The position numbers and the translations under genes are program-made. Below, piece by piece: positions 16,750 to 24,861 of a stretch of DNA of 64,000 nt; within the stretch, counting starts at the first letter, position 1; the number at the start of each line of letters is the position of its first letter. Source of the DNA: Mucilaginibacter paludis DSM 18603 (GTDB lineage Bacteria; Bacteroidota; Bacteroidia; Sphingobacteriales; Sphingobacteriaceae); assembly GCF_000166195.2 (NCBI RefSeq), contig NZ_CM001403.1, positions 7,490,877 to 7,554,876 of the forward strand. Reading direction: 5' to 3'. Under the pieces are notes generated by a model. It was not told the DNA's origin. It ran no database searches and saw only the letters and a list, made by a program, of their open reading frames with translations.

Positions 16750-18198
16750 TTAACCCGTGATTGCATCACGATAGATGGGCATACTCATGCAATGGAAACC
16801 GCCCCGGGCTCTTGATAGCTCTGCCGACGGCATCAATATTAAAGTATCTTTTATCGTTTCAGTTGATAATTCGCCGCTTTCCAGTTTTTTGAGCAGGTCT
16901 GCCACCTTAATTATTTCAAAGCCATGTTGTTCAAATGCTTCAACGGTTTTATCGTTCCGGTCGTAGGCTAAAACTACACCTTCTTTTAAGGCCAGCAGGT
17001 TGCAGGAGTCGGTCCATTGCTCACGCGAATCGTAGGGGAACTGGTTATGGCCCGAGTAAATAAATTGTGTTGCTTCCGTACTATGCAGATCATTGCGGCT
17101 GATGTCATCCAGCAACTGCTCTAAATTATCAAACCGGCGTGGTATATCTGTTTTGCCTTTAGTAAACTGGATAATCTCGGGTTTATCTTTCGGCTTAAGG
17201 TCGCCAAAGTGGCTTATCGGGTTTTCCGGGTTAACGGCTTCCTCATCAAATAACGATTTCAACAATACCCATACATTACGTTTTACCTGGGTAAAAACGG
17301 TGTCCAGGTGCATGAAGTTTCGTTTCTGCGGTATTTTGATGATGGTTACCTTTTCCACCACATTGTTTTGAAACAGCAATTTGATAGCCGCGTTTGCGCC
17401 CAGGGTTGATGTGCGCTCGCTGCAACCTATCAAAACATGGTTATCACTCACCACCATCACGTCGCCACACTCCAATGTGGTTTTCTCGCAGCTTTCGTCA
17501 GCCGTTTGCAGAAACTGCTCCATGCTTTCGGGAATCTCGATCAGCTTATCGCGATAAGCGGAAAACAAGGGGTGATTAAAAAAGATGTATCTTACCAGTA
17601 GTGTTTCGCGCAGGCGGGCACGCTTAGCCGGTTTGCTAATCAGTATATAATTATTGATAGCCACGCCCACATCTCTCGAAAAAATAAAATTAGGCACCGG
17701 GGCAAATATGAGCTGATTGCCAATAAAGCCGGAAAGAAACACTTTGGCTAATTCAACCGGATCGGTATCAACCAGGTTTTTCTGCAGGCCATAAGTTCCG
17801 TTTTCCATAGCGCAAACTGCCGCTACCAGCTTCTCTTTAGTTTGTTGATCGGTTAAGATGTCGGCTAAGAGGGTTTGAAATTCAATTACTTTATTAGAAT
17901 TATGGAACCCGGCGTTGTCAGGTTTAAAGAAAGACCGTTGAGCGGCAGCGCTGCTAATGGCATCAAGTTTGCCCTTAATTTTATCTGGATCCAGAAAATA
18001 AAGCAGCACTTTAACGTAGTAGTCGTATTCTTTTCCGCGGATGGTGTCCAGGTGCACAATATCTTCAAAAAGCCAGTCTTGCGCCTTGTTGGGCACAACC
18101 TTGCCGAGGCCCCCATCGGGGCTGTGGATTAATAAGCAGCGCAGGTCGCCGATTTCAGAACGGTTGTTGATTTTAAAATTTTCCGATTTCAGTATCAT
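16750..18198 (-). CDS. Arginine deiminase-family protein
   Basis: Guanidino-group-modifying enzyme fold, 482 residues, of the arginine deiminase (ArcA-like) family that hydrolyses arginine to citrulline and ammonia. Family motifs: LLIHSPDGGLG near the start, WLFEDIVHLD, ECGDVMVVSDNHVLIGCSER with the Glu/Asp substrate ligands, FMHLDTVFT with the catalytic His, and GGFHCMSMPIYRD with the catalytic Cys about 12 residues from the end. No arcB or arcC is adjacent, so a complete ADI energy pathway is not supported here. It is divergent from argS across about 80 bases. ATG 18198 is preferred over TTG 18219, which lies inside the -7 box. Confidence 0.85.
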   Translation of the reverse strand: MILKSENFKINNRSEIGDLRCLLIHSPDGGLGKVVPNKAQDWLFEDIVHLDTIRGKEYDYYVKVLLYFLDPDKIKGKLDAISSAAAQRSFFKPDNAGFHNSNKVIEFQTLLADILTDQQTKEKLVAAVCAMENGTYGLQKNLVDTDPVELAKVFLSGFIGNQLIFAPVPNFIFSRDVGVAINNYILISKPAKRARLRETLLVRYIFFNHPLFSAYRDKLIEIPESMEQFLQTADESCEKTTLECGDVMVVSDNHVLIGCSERTSTLGANAAIKLLFQNNVVEKVTIIKIPQKRNFMHLDTVFTQVKRNVWVLLKSLFDEEAVNPENPISHFGDLKPKDKPEIIQFTKGKTDIPRRFDNLEQLLDDISRNDLHSTEATQFIYSGHNQFPYDSREQWTDSCNLLALKEGVVLAYDRNDKTVEAFEQHGFEIIKVADLLKKLESGELSTETIKDTLILMPSAELSRARGGFHCMSMPIYRDAITG

Positions 18199-18216
18199 AG
18201 AATTTATAGGTGGACG

Positions 18217-18224
18217 CAAAGCTA
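18217..18224 (-). promoter_or_regulatory. -7 box of the arginine deiminase gene
   Basis: Minus strand TAGCTTTG matches TAnnTTTG exactly, 18 bases before the ATG at 18198. It overlaps the alternative TTG start at 18219, arguing against that start. Confidence 0.45.
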
Positions 18225-18269
18225 TCAGAATTTAACCACATTAATTCTGGTAGGTTAGGTCAATTTGAT

Positions 18270-18277
18270 TAATTTTG
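18270..18277 (+). promoter_or_regulatory. -7 box of argS
   Basis: TAATTTTG matches TAnnTTTG exactly and ends 4 bases before the argS ATG at 18282, so the transcript would be leaderless or nearly so. No -33 TTG at the usual distance. Confidence 0.4.
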
Positions 18278-18281
18278 ACGA

Positions 18282-20051
18282 ATGGATTTCATAGTTGATG
18301 CAACCCTTAAAGCTGTAAAGGCATTATACCAAACTGATATTGCTGCCGCCGATGTAAACTTACAACAAACCCGTAAGGAATTTGAAGGGCAGGTTACCAT
18401 TGTTACCTTTCCGTTTGTAAAATTCTCGCGTAAATCGCCGGAGCAAACCGGGAAGGAGATAGGCGAGTTTATTGAGAATGAGGTAGCCGATGTTTCGGGC
18501 TTTAACGTGATTAAAGGTTTTTTGAATATCAGTATTACCGATGCGTATTGGATAAAGCAACTGTATACCGAAATAGCAGGCGATGGCTTTGGCACTTTCC
18601 CCGCTAAGGGAGAAAAAGTAATGGTTGAATATTCTTCGCCCAATACCAATAAACCTTTACACCTGGGGCACATTCGTAATAATTTATTAGGATACTCGGT
18701 AGCCGAGATATTGAAGGCTAACGGGTATGATGTAATTAAAGCCAACCTGGTTAACGATAGGGGAATCCATATTTGTAAATCAATGCTGGCCTGGCAAAAG
18801 TTTGGCAATGGCGAAACGCCGGAGTCTACAGGTTTAAAGGGTGATCATTTGGTTGGTAAATATTACGTTGTTTTTGATCAGCAATATAAAAAGCAGATTG
18901 ACCAATTAAAAGCGGAAGGGCAAACCGAAGATGAAGCCAAAAAGAATGCTCCATTTATTATCGAGGCCCAGCAGATGCTCGAAAAGTGGGAGGCCGGCGA
19001 CCCGGAAGTGATCAGCCTGTGGGAAACCATGAACGGTTGGGTGTATGCCGGTTTTGCCGAGACTTATAAAAAGCTGGGTGTTGATTTCGATCAGTATTAT
19101 TACGAATCGAAAACTTATTTATTAGGGAAGGATATTGTTGATGAGGGCCTGGCCAAAGGCGTTTTCTTTAAAAAAGAAGATGGTTCGGTTTGGATAGACC
19201 TCACCGCCGATGGCCTTGACGAAAAACTGGTACTTCGGGCAAACGGTACATCGGTGTATATTACACAGGATGTTGGTACTGCGCAGCTAAAATATAACGA
19301 CTACCATATGGATAAATCCATTTATGTAGTTGGCAACGAGCAGGATTACCATTTTAAGGTTTTATTCCTGATTTTGCAGAAATTGGGCAAGAGCTGGGCA
19401 CAGGGGCTGTTCCATTTATCGTATGGTATGGTTGATTTGCCATCGGGCAAAATGAAATCCCGTGAGGGTACCGTAGTTGATGCCGACGATTTGATGGCCG
19501 AAATGGAGCAGACAGCTAAAGCTCAAACCGAATTACTTGGCAAGGTAAATGATTTTGATGAGGATGAAAAAAAGCAATTGTACCATAATATAGGTATGGG
19601 CGCTTTGAAGTACTTTTTGCTTAAAGTAGAGCCCAAAAAACGTTTGTTGTTTGATCCTAACGAATCAATAGATTTTCAGGGCCATACAGGGCCGTTTATC
19701 CAATATACACATGCCCGTATCAAGTCGGTATTGAAGCGTGCCGGTTTTAAATCTGGACAAACTAATGGTGGTACTAAGGAATTAGATACCGTTGAAAGGG
19801 AGTTGATATTGGCCCTTAACCAATATCCGGACGCCATTATGCAGGCGGCAAGAGACTATAGCCCGGCTATTATTGCCAATTACGTTTACGAACTGGCAAA
19901 AACATACAACAAGTTTTACCAGGAAAAACCAATTTTAAAGGCCGAAGACGAAATTATTATGCAATTCAGATTGGAACTGTCTGCAGCTTCCGCCAAAATT
20001 ATCAGTAAAGCGATGAGCTTATTGGGGATCAATGTGCCGGAACGGATGTAG
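18282..20051 (+). CDS. argS: Arginyl-tRNA synthetase
   Basis: Class I aminoacyl-tRNA synthetase that charges tRNA-Arg, 589 residues, full family length. It has an N-terminal additional domain (about 1-110), the HIGH-like motif NKPLHLGHIRNNLLG at about 123-137, the KMSKS-like motif GKMKSREGT at about 389-397, and a C-terminal anticodon-binding DALR domain ending SAKIISKAMSLLGINVPERM. It is a single gene with its own promoter, divergent from an arginine deiminase, which would compete for the same amino acid. Confidence 0.98.
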   Translation: MDFIVDATLKAVKALYQTDIAAADVNLQQTRKEFEGQVTIVTFPFVKFSRKSPEQTGKEIGEFIENEVADVSGFNVIKGFLNISITDAYWIKQLYTEIAGDGFGTFPAKGEKVMVEYSSPNTNKPLHLGHIRNNLLGYSVAEILKANGYDVIKANLVNDRGIHICKSMLAWQKFGNGETPESTGLKGDHLVGKYYVVFDQQYKKQIDQLKAEGQTEDEAKKNAPFIIEAQQMLEKWEAGDPEVISLWETMNGWVYAGFAETYKKLGVDFDQYYYESKTYLLGKDIVDEGLAKGVFFKKEDGSVWIDLTADGLDEKLVLRANGTSVYITQDVGTAQLKYNDYHMDKSIYVVGNEQDYHFKVLFLILQKLGKSWAQGLFHLSYGMVDLPSGKMKSREGTVVDADDLMAEMEQTAKAQTELLGKVNDFDEDEKKQLYHNIGMGALKYFLLKVEPKKRLLFDPNESIDFQGHTGPFIQYTHARIKSVLKRAGFKSGQTNGGTKELDTVERELILALNQYPDAIMQAARDYSPAIIANYVYELAKTYNKFYQEKPILKAEDEIIMQFRLELSAASAKIISKAMSLLGINVPERM

Positions 20052-20158
20052 TTAGCCTTTGAGTTTTGAGTCCCGAGTTCAATAGCCTTGAGTTAGAGCA
20101 ACTTTTCTAACTCAAGACTCCGGCCTCAGAACTCCCGGCTCAAGACCTCCGGACTAAA
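20052..20158. repeat. GAGT/ACTC-rich intergenic repeat with a perfect hairpin
   Basis: The gap between convergent argS and the YXWGXW gene is built from variants of TTGAGT and CCGAGTT on the left and ACTC, CCGGC, TCAAG on the right, so the halves are roughly inverted copies. The core is a perfect 11-bp hairpin, CTTGAGTTAGA (20087-20097) / TCTAACTCAAG (20106-20116), with an 8-base loop. It has no T-run. It may stop transcription from both sides or be a copy of a dispersed intergenic repeat. Confidence 0.6.
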
Positions 20159-20452
20159 CTACCTCCAATGCCCTCTGTCCCAAACGTAACCTCCGGGCGC
20201 GGGGCGCCAATGTCCTTCAACCCAAACCCGGCTGCTGGCACGTACGTAGTAGCCGTGGGTGCGCACATATCTTCCATCGCGCCATACCCATTCTCCGGGG
20301 ATCCAAACAGCACCATCGTATGGCGGGGCCGGACGTTCGTATACAATTTCGGCGGGCCTTTCGTGTACCACAAAAGATGCCCTGGTGGCACAGCCCGCAA
20401 AAAGCGCAGCCGATACCGTTATTATAGTGCAAATTCTTGAAATGGTTTTCAT
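20159..20452 (-). CDS. YXWGXW-repeat lipoprotein
   Basis: A 97-residue lipoprotein with lipobox LFAGC (Cys about residue 21) and a mature part of aromatic short repeats (WIPGEWVWRDGRYV, RVWVEGHWRPAPGGYVWDRG) typical of YXWGXW-repeat proteins. These are cell-envelope proteins of unknown role that probably form a small beta structure. The gene is monocistronic between argS and the acyl-CoA dehydrogenase operon. Confidence 0.85.
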   Translation of the reverse strand: MKTISRICTIITVSAALFAGCATRASFVVHERPAEIVYERPAPPYDGAVWIPGEWVWRDGRYVRTHGYYVRASSRVWVEGHWRPAPGGYVWDRGHWR

Positions 20453-20512
20453 CGTATGTAATTATTGATATGAATACGACGAATGTTTTTTTCAAAGGTT
20501 CAAATCTTGAGC

Positions 20513-21406
20513 CTATCTCTTTTTAAAATTTGCGGCTACAAACATATCCCTGGTACCCTTGCTGTAATCGTAAAATCCTACGCCCGATTTTACACCCTTG
20601 TTCCCGGCATTAACCATGTTAACCAGCAATGGGCAAGGTGCATATTTGGGGTTGCCGAAGCCATCGTACAATACATTCAATATGGCCAGGCAAACATCAA
20701 GCCCAATAAAATCCGCCAGTTGCAGCGGCCCCATGGGGTGCGCCATTCCCAGTTTCATCACCGTATCAATTTCCGTTACACCGGCAACGCCTTCATATAA
20801 AGTGTAAATCGCTTCATTAATCATAGGCATTAAAATGCGGTTAGCCACAAAGCCGGGATAATCGTTTACTTCAACAGGCTCCTTATTCAGCTTTTTCGAT
20901 AAATCCATCACCGCTTTGGTAACCTGGTTGCTGGTAGCGTAGCCACGTATCACCTCAACCAGTTTCATCACCGGTACGGGGTTCATAAAGTGCATGCCTA
21001 TCACTTTATCCGGCCGTTTGGTAACCGAGGCTATTTTGGTGATGGATATAGACGAGGTATTACTGGCCAGGATGGTATCCAGCGGGCAAATAGCATCAAG
21101 CTCCTTAAAGATTTTGAGTTTCAGCTCTATGTTTTCGCTGGCCGCCTCTACCACCAGGTCGGCGTTTGCAACGGCCTGGATAGTATTGGTAAAAACGGCG
21201 ATTTTACTTAGTGTTTTGGCCTTGATCTCTTCGGTGATTATTCCTTTTGAAAGCTGGCGGTCCAGATTTTTTTGAATGTTATCCATTCCATTTGCCAAGG
21301 CTTTACTATCAATGTCAACCATGTTAACCTGATACCCAAATTGAGCAAACGTATGGGCAATACCATTCCCCATGGTGCCTGAACCTATAACTGTAATGTT
21401 TTTCAT
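20513..21406 (-). CDS. 3-hydroxybutyryl-CoA dehydrogenase family protein
   Basis: NAD-dependent 3-hydroxyacyl-CoA dehydrogenase, 297 residues. The Rossmann motif VIGSGTMGNGIAHTFAQFG is at the N-terminus, with the active-site His in IGMHFMNPVPVMKLVEVI and the C-terminal dimerisation domain with GLDVCLAILNVLYDGFG. It starts in an ATGA overlap with the bioD stop and is therefore the third gene of the bioF-bioD operon. Whether it only oxidises hydroxybutyryl-CoA or serves fatty-acid or pimeloyl precursor chemistry for biotin cannot be decided. The link to biotin is inferred from position. Confidence 0.93.
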   Translation of the reverse strand: MKNITVIGSGTMGNGIAHTFAQFGYQVNMVDIDSKALANGMDNIQKNLDRQLSKGIITEEIKAKTLSKIAVFTNTIQAVANADLVVEAASENIELKLKIFKELDAICPLDTILASNTSSISITKIASVTKRPDKVIGMHFMNPVPVMKLVEVIRGYATSNQVTKAVMDLSKKLNKEPVEVNDYPGFVANRILMPMINEAIYTLYEGVAGVTEIDTVMKLGMAHPMGPLQLADFIGLDVCLAILNVLYDGFGNPKYAPCPLLVNMVNAGNKGVKSGVGFYDYSKGTRDMFVAANFKKR

Positions 21407-22020
21407 TGAATTGATAGCTGGTTTGTTAATTGCTGTATAGTTTCTGCGTTGATGGTTGATACGGTACTCACGTTGCCCAGCAAGCTAAGCTTTGAATATT
21501 CCAGGATCAGTTTTTGCGAATGAATGTCCGTTTCGCCGTTAAAAACAATCCCTTTAACCGGTATTGATCTTGATTTTAAAAGCTCAACAGAAAGTAAAGT
21601 ATGGTTGATGCTGCCGAGGTAGTTTTGGGATACCAGGATCACCTGGGCACCTAATTGTTTAATCAGGTCAATCATCAAAAACTCATCGTTTAGTGGTACC
21701 ATCAATCCACCTGCTCCTTCAATAATCAATTGATTTTCCGTTTCCGGGAGGATGATTTTTGCCGGGTTGATCGTTATCCCATCCAGCTCAGCCGATTTGT
21801 GGGGCGAATAAGGCTGCGTGAGCCGGTAAGCTTCCGGGTGAAATACAGAGGTGTTATTGGATACCAAACCCCTCACCATCAGGGTATCACTGTTATCCAG
21901 ATCGCCAGATTGAATGGGTTTCCAATAGTCGGCCTTTAGCTTTTCAACCAGTATAGCCGATATGATGGTTTTACCAATGCCGGTGCCAATGCCGGTTATA
22001 AATAAAGGTTGTTTACTCAT
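21403..22020 (-). CDS. bioD: Dethiobiotin synthetase
   Basis: ATP-dependent carboxylase that closes the ureido ring of dethiobiotin from 7,8-diaminopelargonate and CO2. At 205 residues it is typical. It has the P-loop ITGIGTGIGKT at about 8-18, WKPIQSG and the EGAGGLMVPL motif that follows the nucleotide and carbamate site. It overlaps bioF upstream and the dehydrogenase downstream by ATGA, so all three are coupled. bioA, bioB and bioC are not in the window. Confidence 0.97.
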   Translation of the reverse strand: MSKQPLFITGIGTGIGKTIISAILVEKLKADYWKPIQSGDLDNSDTLMVRGLVSNNTSVFHPEAYRLTQPYSPHKSAELDGITINPAKIILPETENQLIIEGAGGLMVPLNDEFLMIDLIKQLGAQVILVSQNYLGSINHTLLSVELLKSRSIPVKGIVFNGETDIHSQKLILEYSKLSLLGNVSTVSTINAETIQQLTNQLSIQ

Positions 22021-23135
22021 GCCTGGTAGGTGTTTAACAACTGTGTTAAGTTAGTAATTTCTTGTTCGCTATTGAATGAGTGCAGGCAGATGCGCAGCCT
22101 TTCGGTACCGGCTGGAACGCTGGGGCTCAAAATTGGTCTTACATCAAAGCCGCTCTCCTGTAAGTGGGCGGCCAACTGCCTGGTTTTCTCGTTTCCTACT
22201 ATAATGATACTTTGTACGCCGCTACTGCTTGCTATCAGCTTGCCATCAGTTTTTATCAGCGATTTAAACAAGCCGATGTTATTTGAAAGTTGCTGTTGCC
22301 GGGCAGATGATTCTTTTAACATCTCGTACGCCATTTTTACCGTAACCAGTTGATGAAAAGATGCCGCCGTTGTAAAAATAAACGACCTGGCGAAATTAAT
22401 AAGATATTGCCTCAGCATATCGCTCCCTAAAACAATAGCGCCATGGGCACCAAGTGCTTTGCCGAATGTCACCACGCGCGCAAACACTTTATCCTGTAAA
22501 TTAAGGCTGTTTACTAAACCCTTGCCAAAGACGCCGAGGGCATGAGCTTCGTCAACTATTACCTGCGCATTATACTTGGCGGCTAAGGCTACAATATTGT
22601 TTAAGGGGGCAATGTCGCCATCCATGGAGTAAACGCTTTCAACCGCTACGTATGTATTGCCTGTGGCGTGTTTCAGTTTGTCTTCCAGGCTCCCCAGGTT
22701 ATTATGCTTAAATATGTAACGGTTGGCATGGCTTAGCCGCGATCCGTCGATGATACAGGCGTGGATCAGTTCGTCGGTTATAATCGTATCGCCACGTTGC
22801 GGCAGCGAAGAGAACAGGCCCAGGTTGGCGTCATAGCCGGAGTTAAATATCAAGCCTGCTTCAGCATCGTGGTAAGTGGCAATATCGGCCTCCAGTTTTT
22901 CACAAAATGCGGTATTGCCGCTTAATGATCTTGAACCGGTGGCCCCGTTTAAATAATCGCCATGGCGCTCCAGGTAATTATTGATATTTTTTTTTAAGCT
23001 AACAGAGCGGGCAAACCCCAGGTAGTCATTTGAGCAAAAATCAGTCAGTGGCCTTTCTGTTTTCAGGGCCCGGTAGGTGCCTGCCGATTTTCTTTCGTTT
23101 AATTTATTTTGGATATAAATATCGGTGTTATTCAA
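22017..23135 (-). CDS. bioF: 8-amino-7-oxononanoate synthase
   Basis: PLP enzyme that condenses pimeloyl-CoA/ACP with alanine at the start of biotin ring assembly, 372 residues. Markers are FCSNDYLGFA, the substrate-site SGYDANLG, VDEAHALGVFG with the PLP-ring Asp, and the PLP-binding Lys in TFGKALGAHGA. The only start that keeps the conserved N-terminus is TTG at 23135; no ATG is available. A terminator-like hairpin ends only 25 bases upstream, leaving little room for a promoter, so expression may depend on readthrough or a promoter overlapping the hairpin. Confidence 0.96.
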   Translation of the reverse strand: MNNTDIYIQNKLNERKSAGTYRALKTERPLTDFCSNDYLGFARSVSLKKNINNYLERHGDYLNGATGSRSLSGNTAFCEKLEADIATYHDAEAGLIFNSGYDANLGLFSSLPQRGDTIITDELIHACIIDGSRLSHANRYIFKHNNLGSLEDKLKHATGNTYVAVESVYSMDGDIAPLNNIVALAAKYNAQVIVDEAHALGVFGKGLVNSLNLQDKVFARVVTFGKALGAHGAIVLGSDMLRQYLINFARSFIFTTAASFHQLVTVKMAYEMLKESSARQQQLSNNIGLFKSLIKTDGKLIASSSGVQSIIIVGNEKTRQLAAHLQESGFDVRPILSPSVPAGTERLRICLHSFNSEQEITNLTQLLNTYQA

Positions 23136-23160
23136 TGTAACAATAATTTGCGCTAAAATA

Positions 23161-23187
23161 AGAAAAGCGGCTCAAGGCCGCTTTTCT
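23161..23187 (-). terminator. Hairpin between the Spy-like gene and bioF
   Basis: Perfect 11-bp stem AGAAAAGCGGC (23161-23171) / GCCGCTTTTCT (23177-23187), 5-base loop, followed on the minus strand by a T-rich stretch. It lies 6 bases after the Spy-like stop and 25 bases before the bioF start. Confidence 0.75.
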
Positions 23188-23193
23188 AAATCA

Positions 23194-23583
23194 TTATTTT
23201 TGTGATGGAGGAGGGGGAGGAGTACCACCGCCGCCTTGTTGCATTCTCTGCATTCTTTCGGCTTGCATTTTTTCAAATGCTTTTTTCTGATCGTCTGTTA
23301 ATACAGCTTTGATCTTATCATTGGTAGCCATCATCATGGGCATCATTTTGCCTCTCATGGCTTCTCTGTCGCCATTGGCAGCTTTCATCAAGCTATCTCT
23401 TTTTGCAGCTTGTGCTGTATAAATAGCAGTTATTTTTGCCGTTTGATCGTCGGTTAAGCTCAATGTAGTTTGTAATTGCTTAGCCTGATCAGCCGGGCTT
23501 CTCTGCATACGGCCACCACCCTGAGCCTTGCTCAAGGATACCATGCTTATTAAAAAGCAGCACACCATTAATATCTTTTTCAT
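23194..23583 (-). CDS. Spy/CpxP-like periplasmic protein
   Basis: Exported helical protein of 129 residues with a signal peptide (MKKILMVCCFLISMVSLSKA). Two LTxxQ motifs (LSLTDDQTAKI and VLTDDQKKAFEKM) are characteristic of Spy/CpxP-type chaperones, and the middle is rich in Met, Lys and Arg. It ends in a Gly/Pro tail. A 12-codon longer frame exists, but the MKK start at 23583 gives a standard signal peptide. A periplasmic chaperone or metal-linked role is inferred from the family. Confidence 0.8.
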   Translation of the reverse strand: MKKILMVCCFLISMVSLSKAQGGGRMQRSPADQAKQLQTTLSLTDDQTAKITAIYTAQAAKRDSLMKAANGDREAMRGKMMPMMMATNDKIKAVLTDDQKKAFEKMQAERMQRMQQGGGGTPPPPPSQK

Positions 23584-23643
23584 TTTTTTAAGTTTATTAT
23601 ATGATAAAGATAAGCGCAAATAGTTTAACTACAAGCCTGTAAC

Positions 23644-24420
23644 TTAATTGTTGCCTTGGTTCATTTTAGCTATCGACCGCTGCATTTGCATCATCATGGT
23701 ATTTAAACTTTCCATGGTAGGTTCGGGAGCCGGTTGCGGGAGCTGTGTTGAAATATAAGCCTTAGCTTTCCATAATTCCAGTATATCCTCCCCGCTAATT
23801 TCGTACGGCTCGTAAACGGGGTTATCCGATACCAGCTTCAATTTCTTTTGATCCTTAAACTTATTACCTATCCTTTTATATACCACACCTTCTGATTTGC
23901 TGACAACCACATAGGTTTCGGTCGTTTTAACATCGGCCCAATTCTCTACATATTCGGCGATGATGATAGAGCCCGATGGTAAGGGAAGCATGGAGTCGCC
24001 CTTAATTTCAAAGGCGCGGTGGGTGCCTTTATTAAACATGGGTAAATAAAATTTGGGCAGCTTGGCTACATATTCAGGGTCGGCGTAGCCGTTCATATAA
24101 CCGGCGCTTGCTTTAACGGGCACCAGCTCAATATTCTCGTTATCCTCCTTATCAACAGAGATACTAAGTATCCTTAAATTGGCGGGATTGCCTTTAGGTT
24201 TAGGCGTCCATTTATCATCTATCGCCTCGTTAATAAAATCGTCAACGCTCAATTCAAAATATAATGCTATTTTTTTTAGTAAATCGTACTTGGGTTCGGC
24301 CCTGTTTTCTTCGTATGCACCAACAAGCGAACGCTTGATATCCAGCTCATCTGCAAACTGTTGCTGTGTTAAACCCTTTTTTTTCCGGAGGAATTTAATA
24401 TTGGAAGAAATATTTGACAT
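23644..24420 (-). CDS. XRE/S24 LexA-like repressor
   Basis: A 258-residue regulator. The N-terminal helix-turn-helix (about 4-65) is of XRE type (KGLTQQQFADELDIKRSLVG). The C-terminal S24 domain has Ser143 in EIKGDSMLPLPSG and Lys182 in VVYKRIGN as the Ser-Lys dyad, and an Ala-Gly pair (KASAGY, 106-107) at the usual self-cleavage position, as in LexA, CI and UmuD. No phage genes surround it. It is divergent from a GIY-YIG-like gene, and an inverted repeat 12 bases before its start is a likely autoregulatory operator. DNA-damage or stress control is inferred. Confidence 0.9.
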   Translation of the reverse strand: MSNISSNIKFLRKKKGLTQQQFADELDIKRSLVGAYEENRAEPKYDLLKKIALYFELSVDDFINEAIDDKWTPKPKGNPANLRILSISVDKEDNENIELVPVKASAGYMNGYADPEYVAKLPKFYLPMFNKGTHRAFEIKGDSMLPLPSGSIIIAEYVENWADVKTTETYVVVSKSEGVVYKRIGNKFKDQKKLKLVSDNPVYEPYEISGEDILELWKAKAYISTQLPQPAPEPTMESLNTMMMQMQRSIAKMNQGNN

Positions 24421-24432
24421 AAAATTTGGATT

Positions 24433-24449
24433 TACTAAAATTGTTAGTA
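24433..24449. promoter_or_regulatory. Candidate operator of the XRE/S24 repressor
   Basis: TACTAA (24433-24438) and TTAGTA (24444-24449) form a perfect inverted repeat with a 5-base centre, 12 bases from the repressor start and in the region shared with the divergent gene at 24502. Confidence 0.5.
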
Positions 24450-24501
24450 TTTTTATGCCAATAAAATTAGCAATTAAAATTAAAATAACAAAATATAAGT
24501 T

Positions 24502-24861
24502 ATGAACACCTTCATTTATGTCATTACAGACCGTAACCGCAATTGCTTACACATTGGTACCAGCAATGATTTGATTAAGACCATCGACTTTTATACCGAG
24601 ATGCCGAACCTGTTTTTTGACAGCGCGCAACAGCTTAACCGGTTAGTTTATTTTGAGGAGATTAATAACGAGGAGATGGCCATGGAACGCTTTAAAGTGG
24701 TTAGTCGGTTTACCCGTGCCCAAAAAGAAAAAATGATCAGATCTGTTAATCCCGACTGGGTAGACCTGACCATTGGTTTAAAATTTGAAACTAATATGAG
24801 TAAGAGACCGGCGTTTCGCCCGTCGATATCATCCAACTCAAAAAAGCGGATTATTTTTTAA
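24502..24861 (+). CDS. Divergent GIY-YIG-like endonuclease family protein
   Basis: A 119-residue protein that follows the layout of small GIY-YIG proteins: FIYVITDRNRNCLHIGTSNDL, then RLVYFEEINNEEMAMERFK, then RFTRAQKEKMIRSVNPDWVD, the usual end of the domain. The YIG tyrosine is replaced by His (LHIG), and the Arg of the AxER helix is retained. Catalytic activity is uncertain. It is divergent from the XRE/S24 repressor and may share its operator. Its 3' end overlaps the convergent msrB by 11 bases. Confidence 0.75.
   Translation: MNTFIYVITDRNRNCLHIGTSNDLIKTIDFYTEMPNLFFDSAQQLNRLVYFEEINNEEMAMERFKVVSRFTRAQKEKMIRSVNPDWVDLTIGLKFETNMSKRPAFRPSISSNSKKRIIF

Noticed and set aside
16750..18198. Complete arginine deiminase (arc) energy pathway
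   Set aside because: No ornithine carbamoyltransferase or carbamate kinase gene is present in the window.
23644..24420. Prophage marked by the S24 repressor
   Set aside because: No integrase, terminase, capsid or tail genes lie nearby; neighbours are ordinary chromosomal genes.
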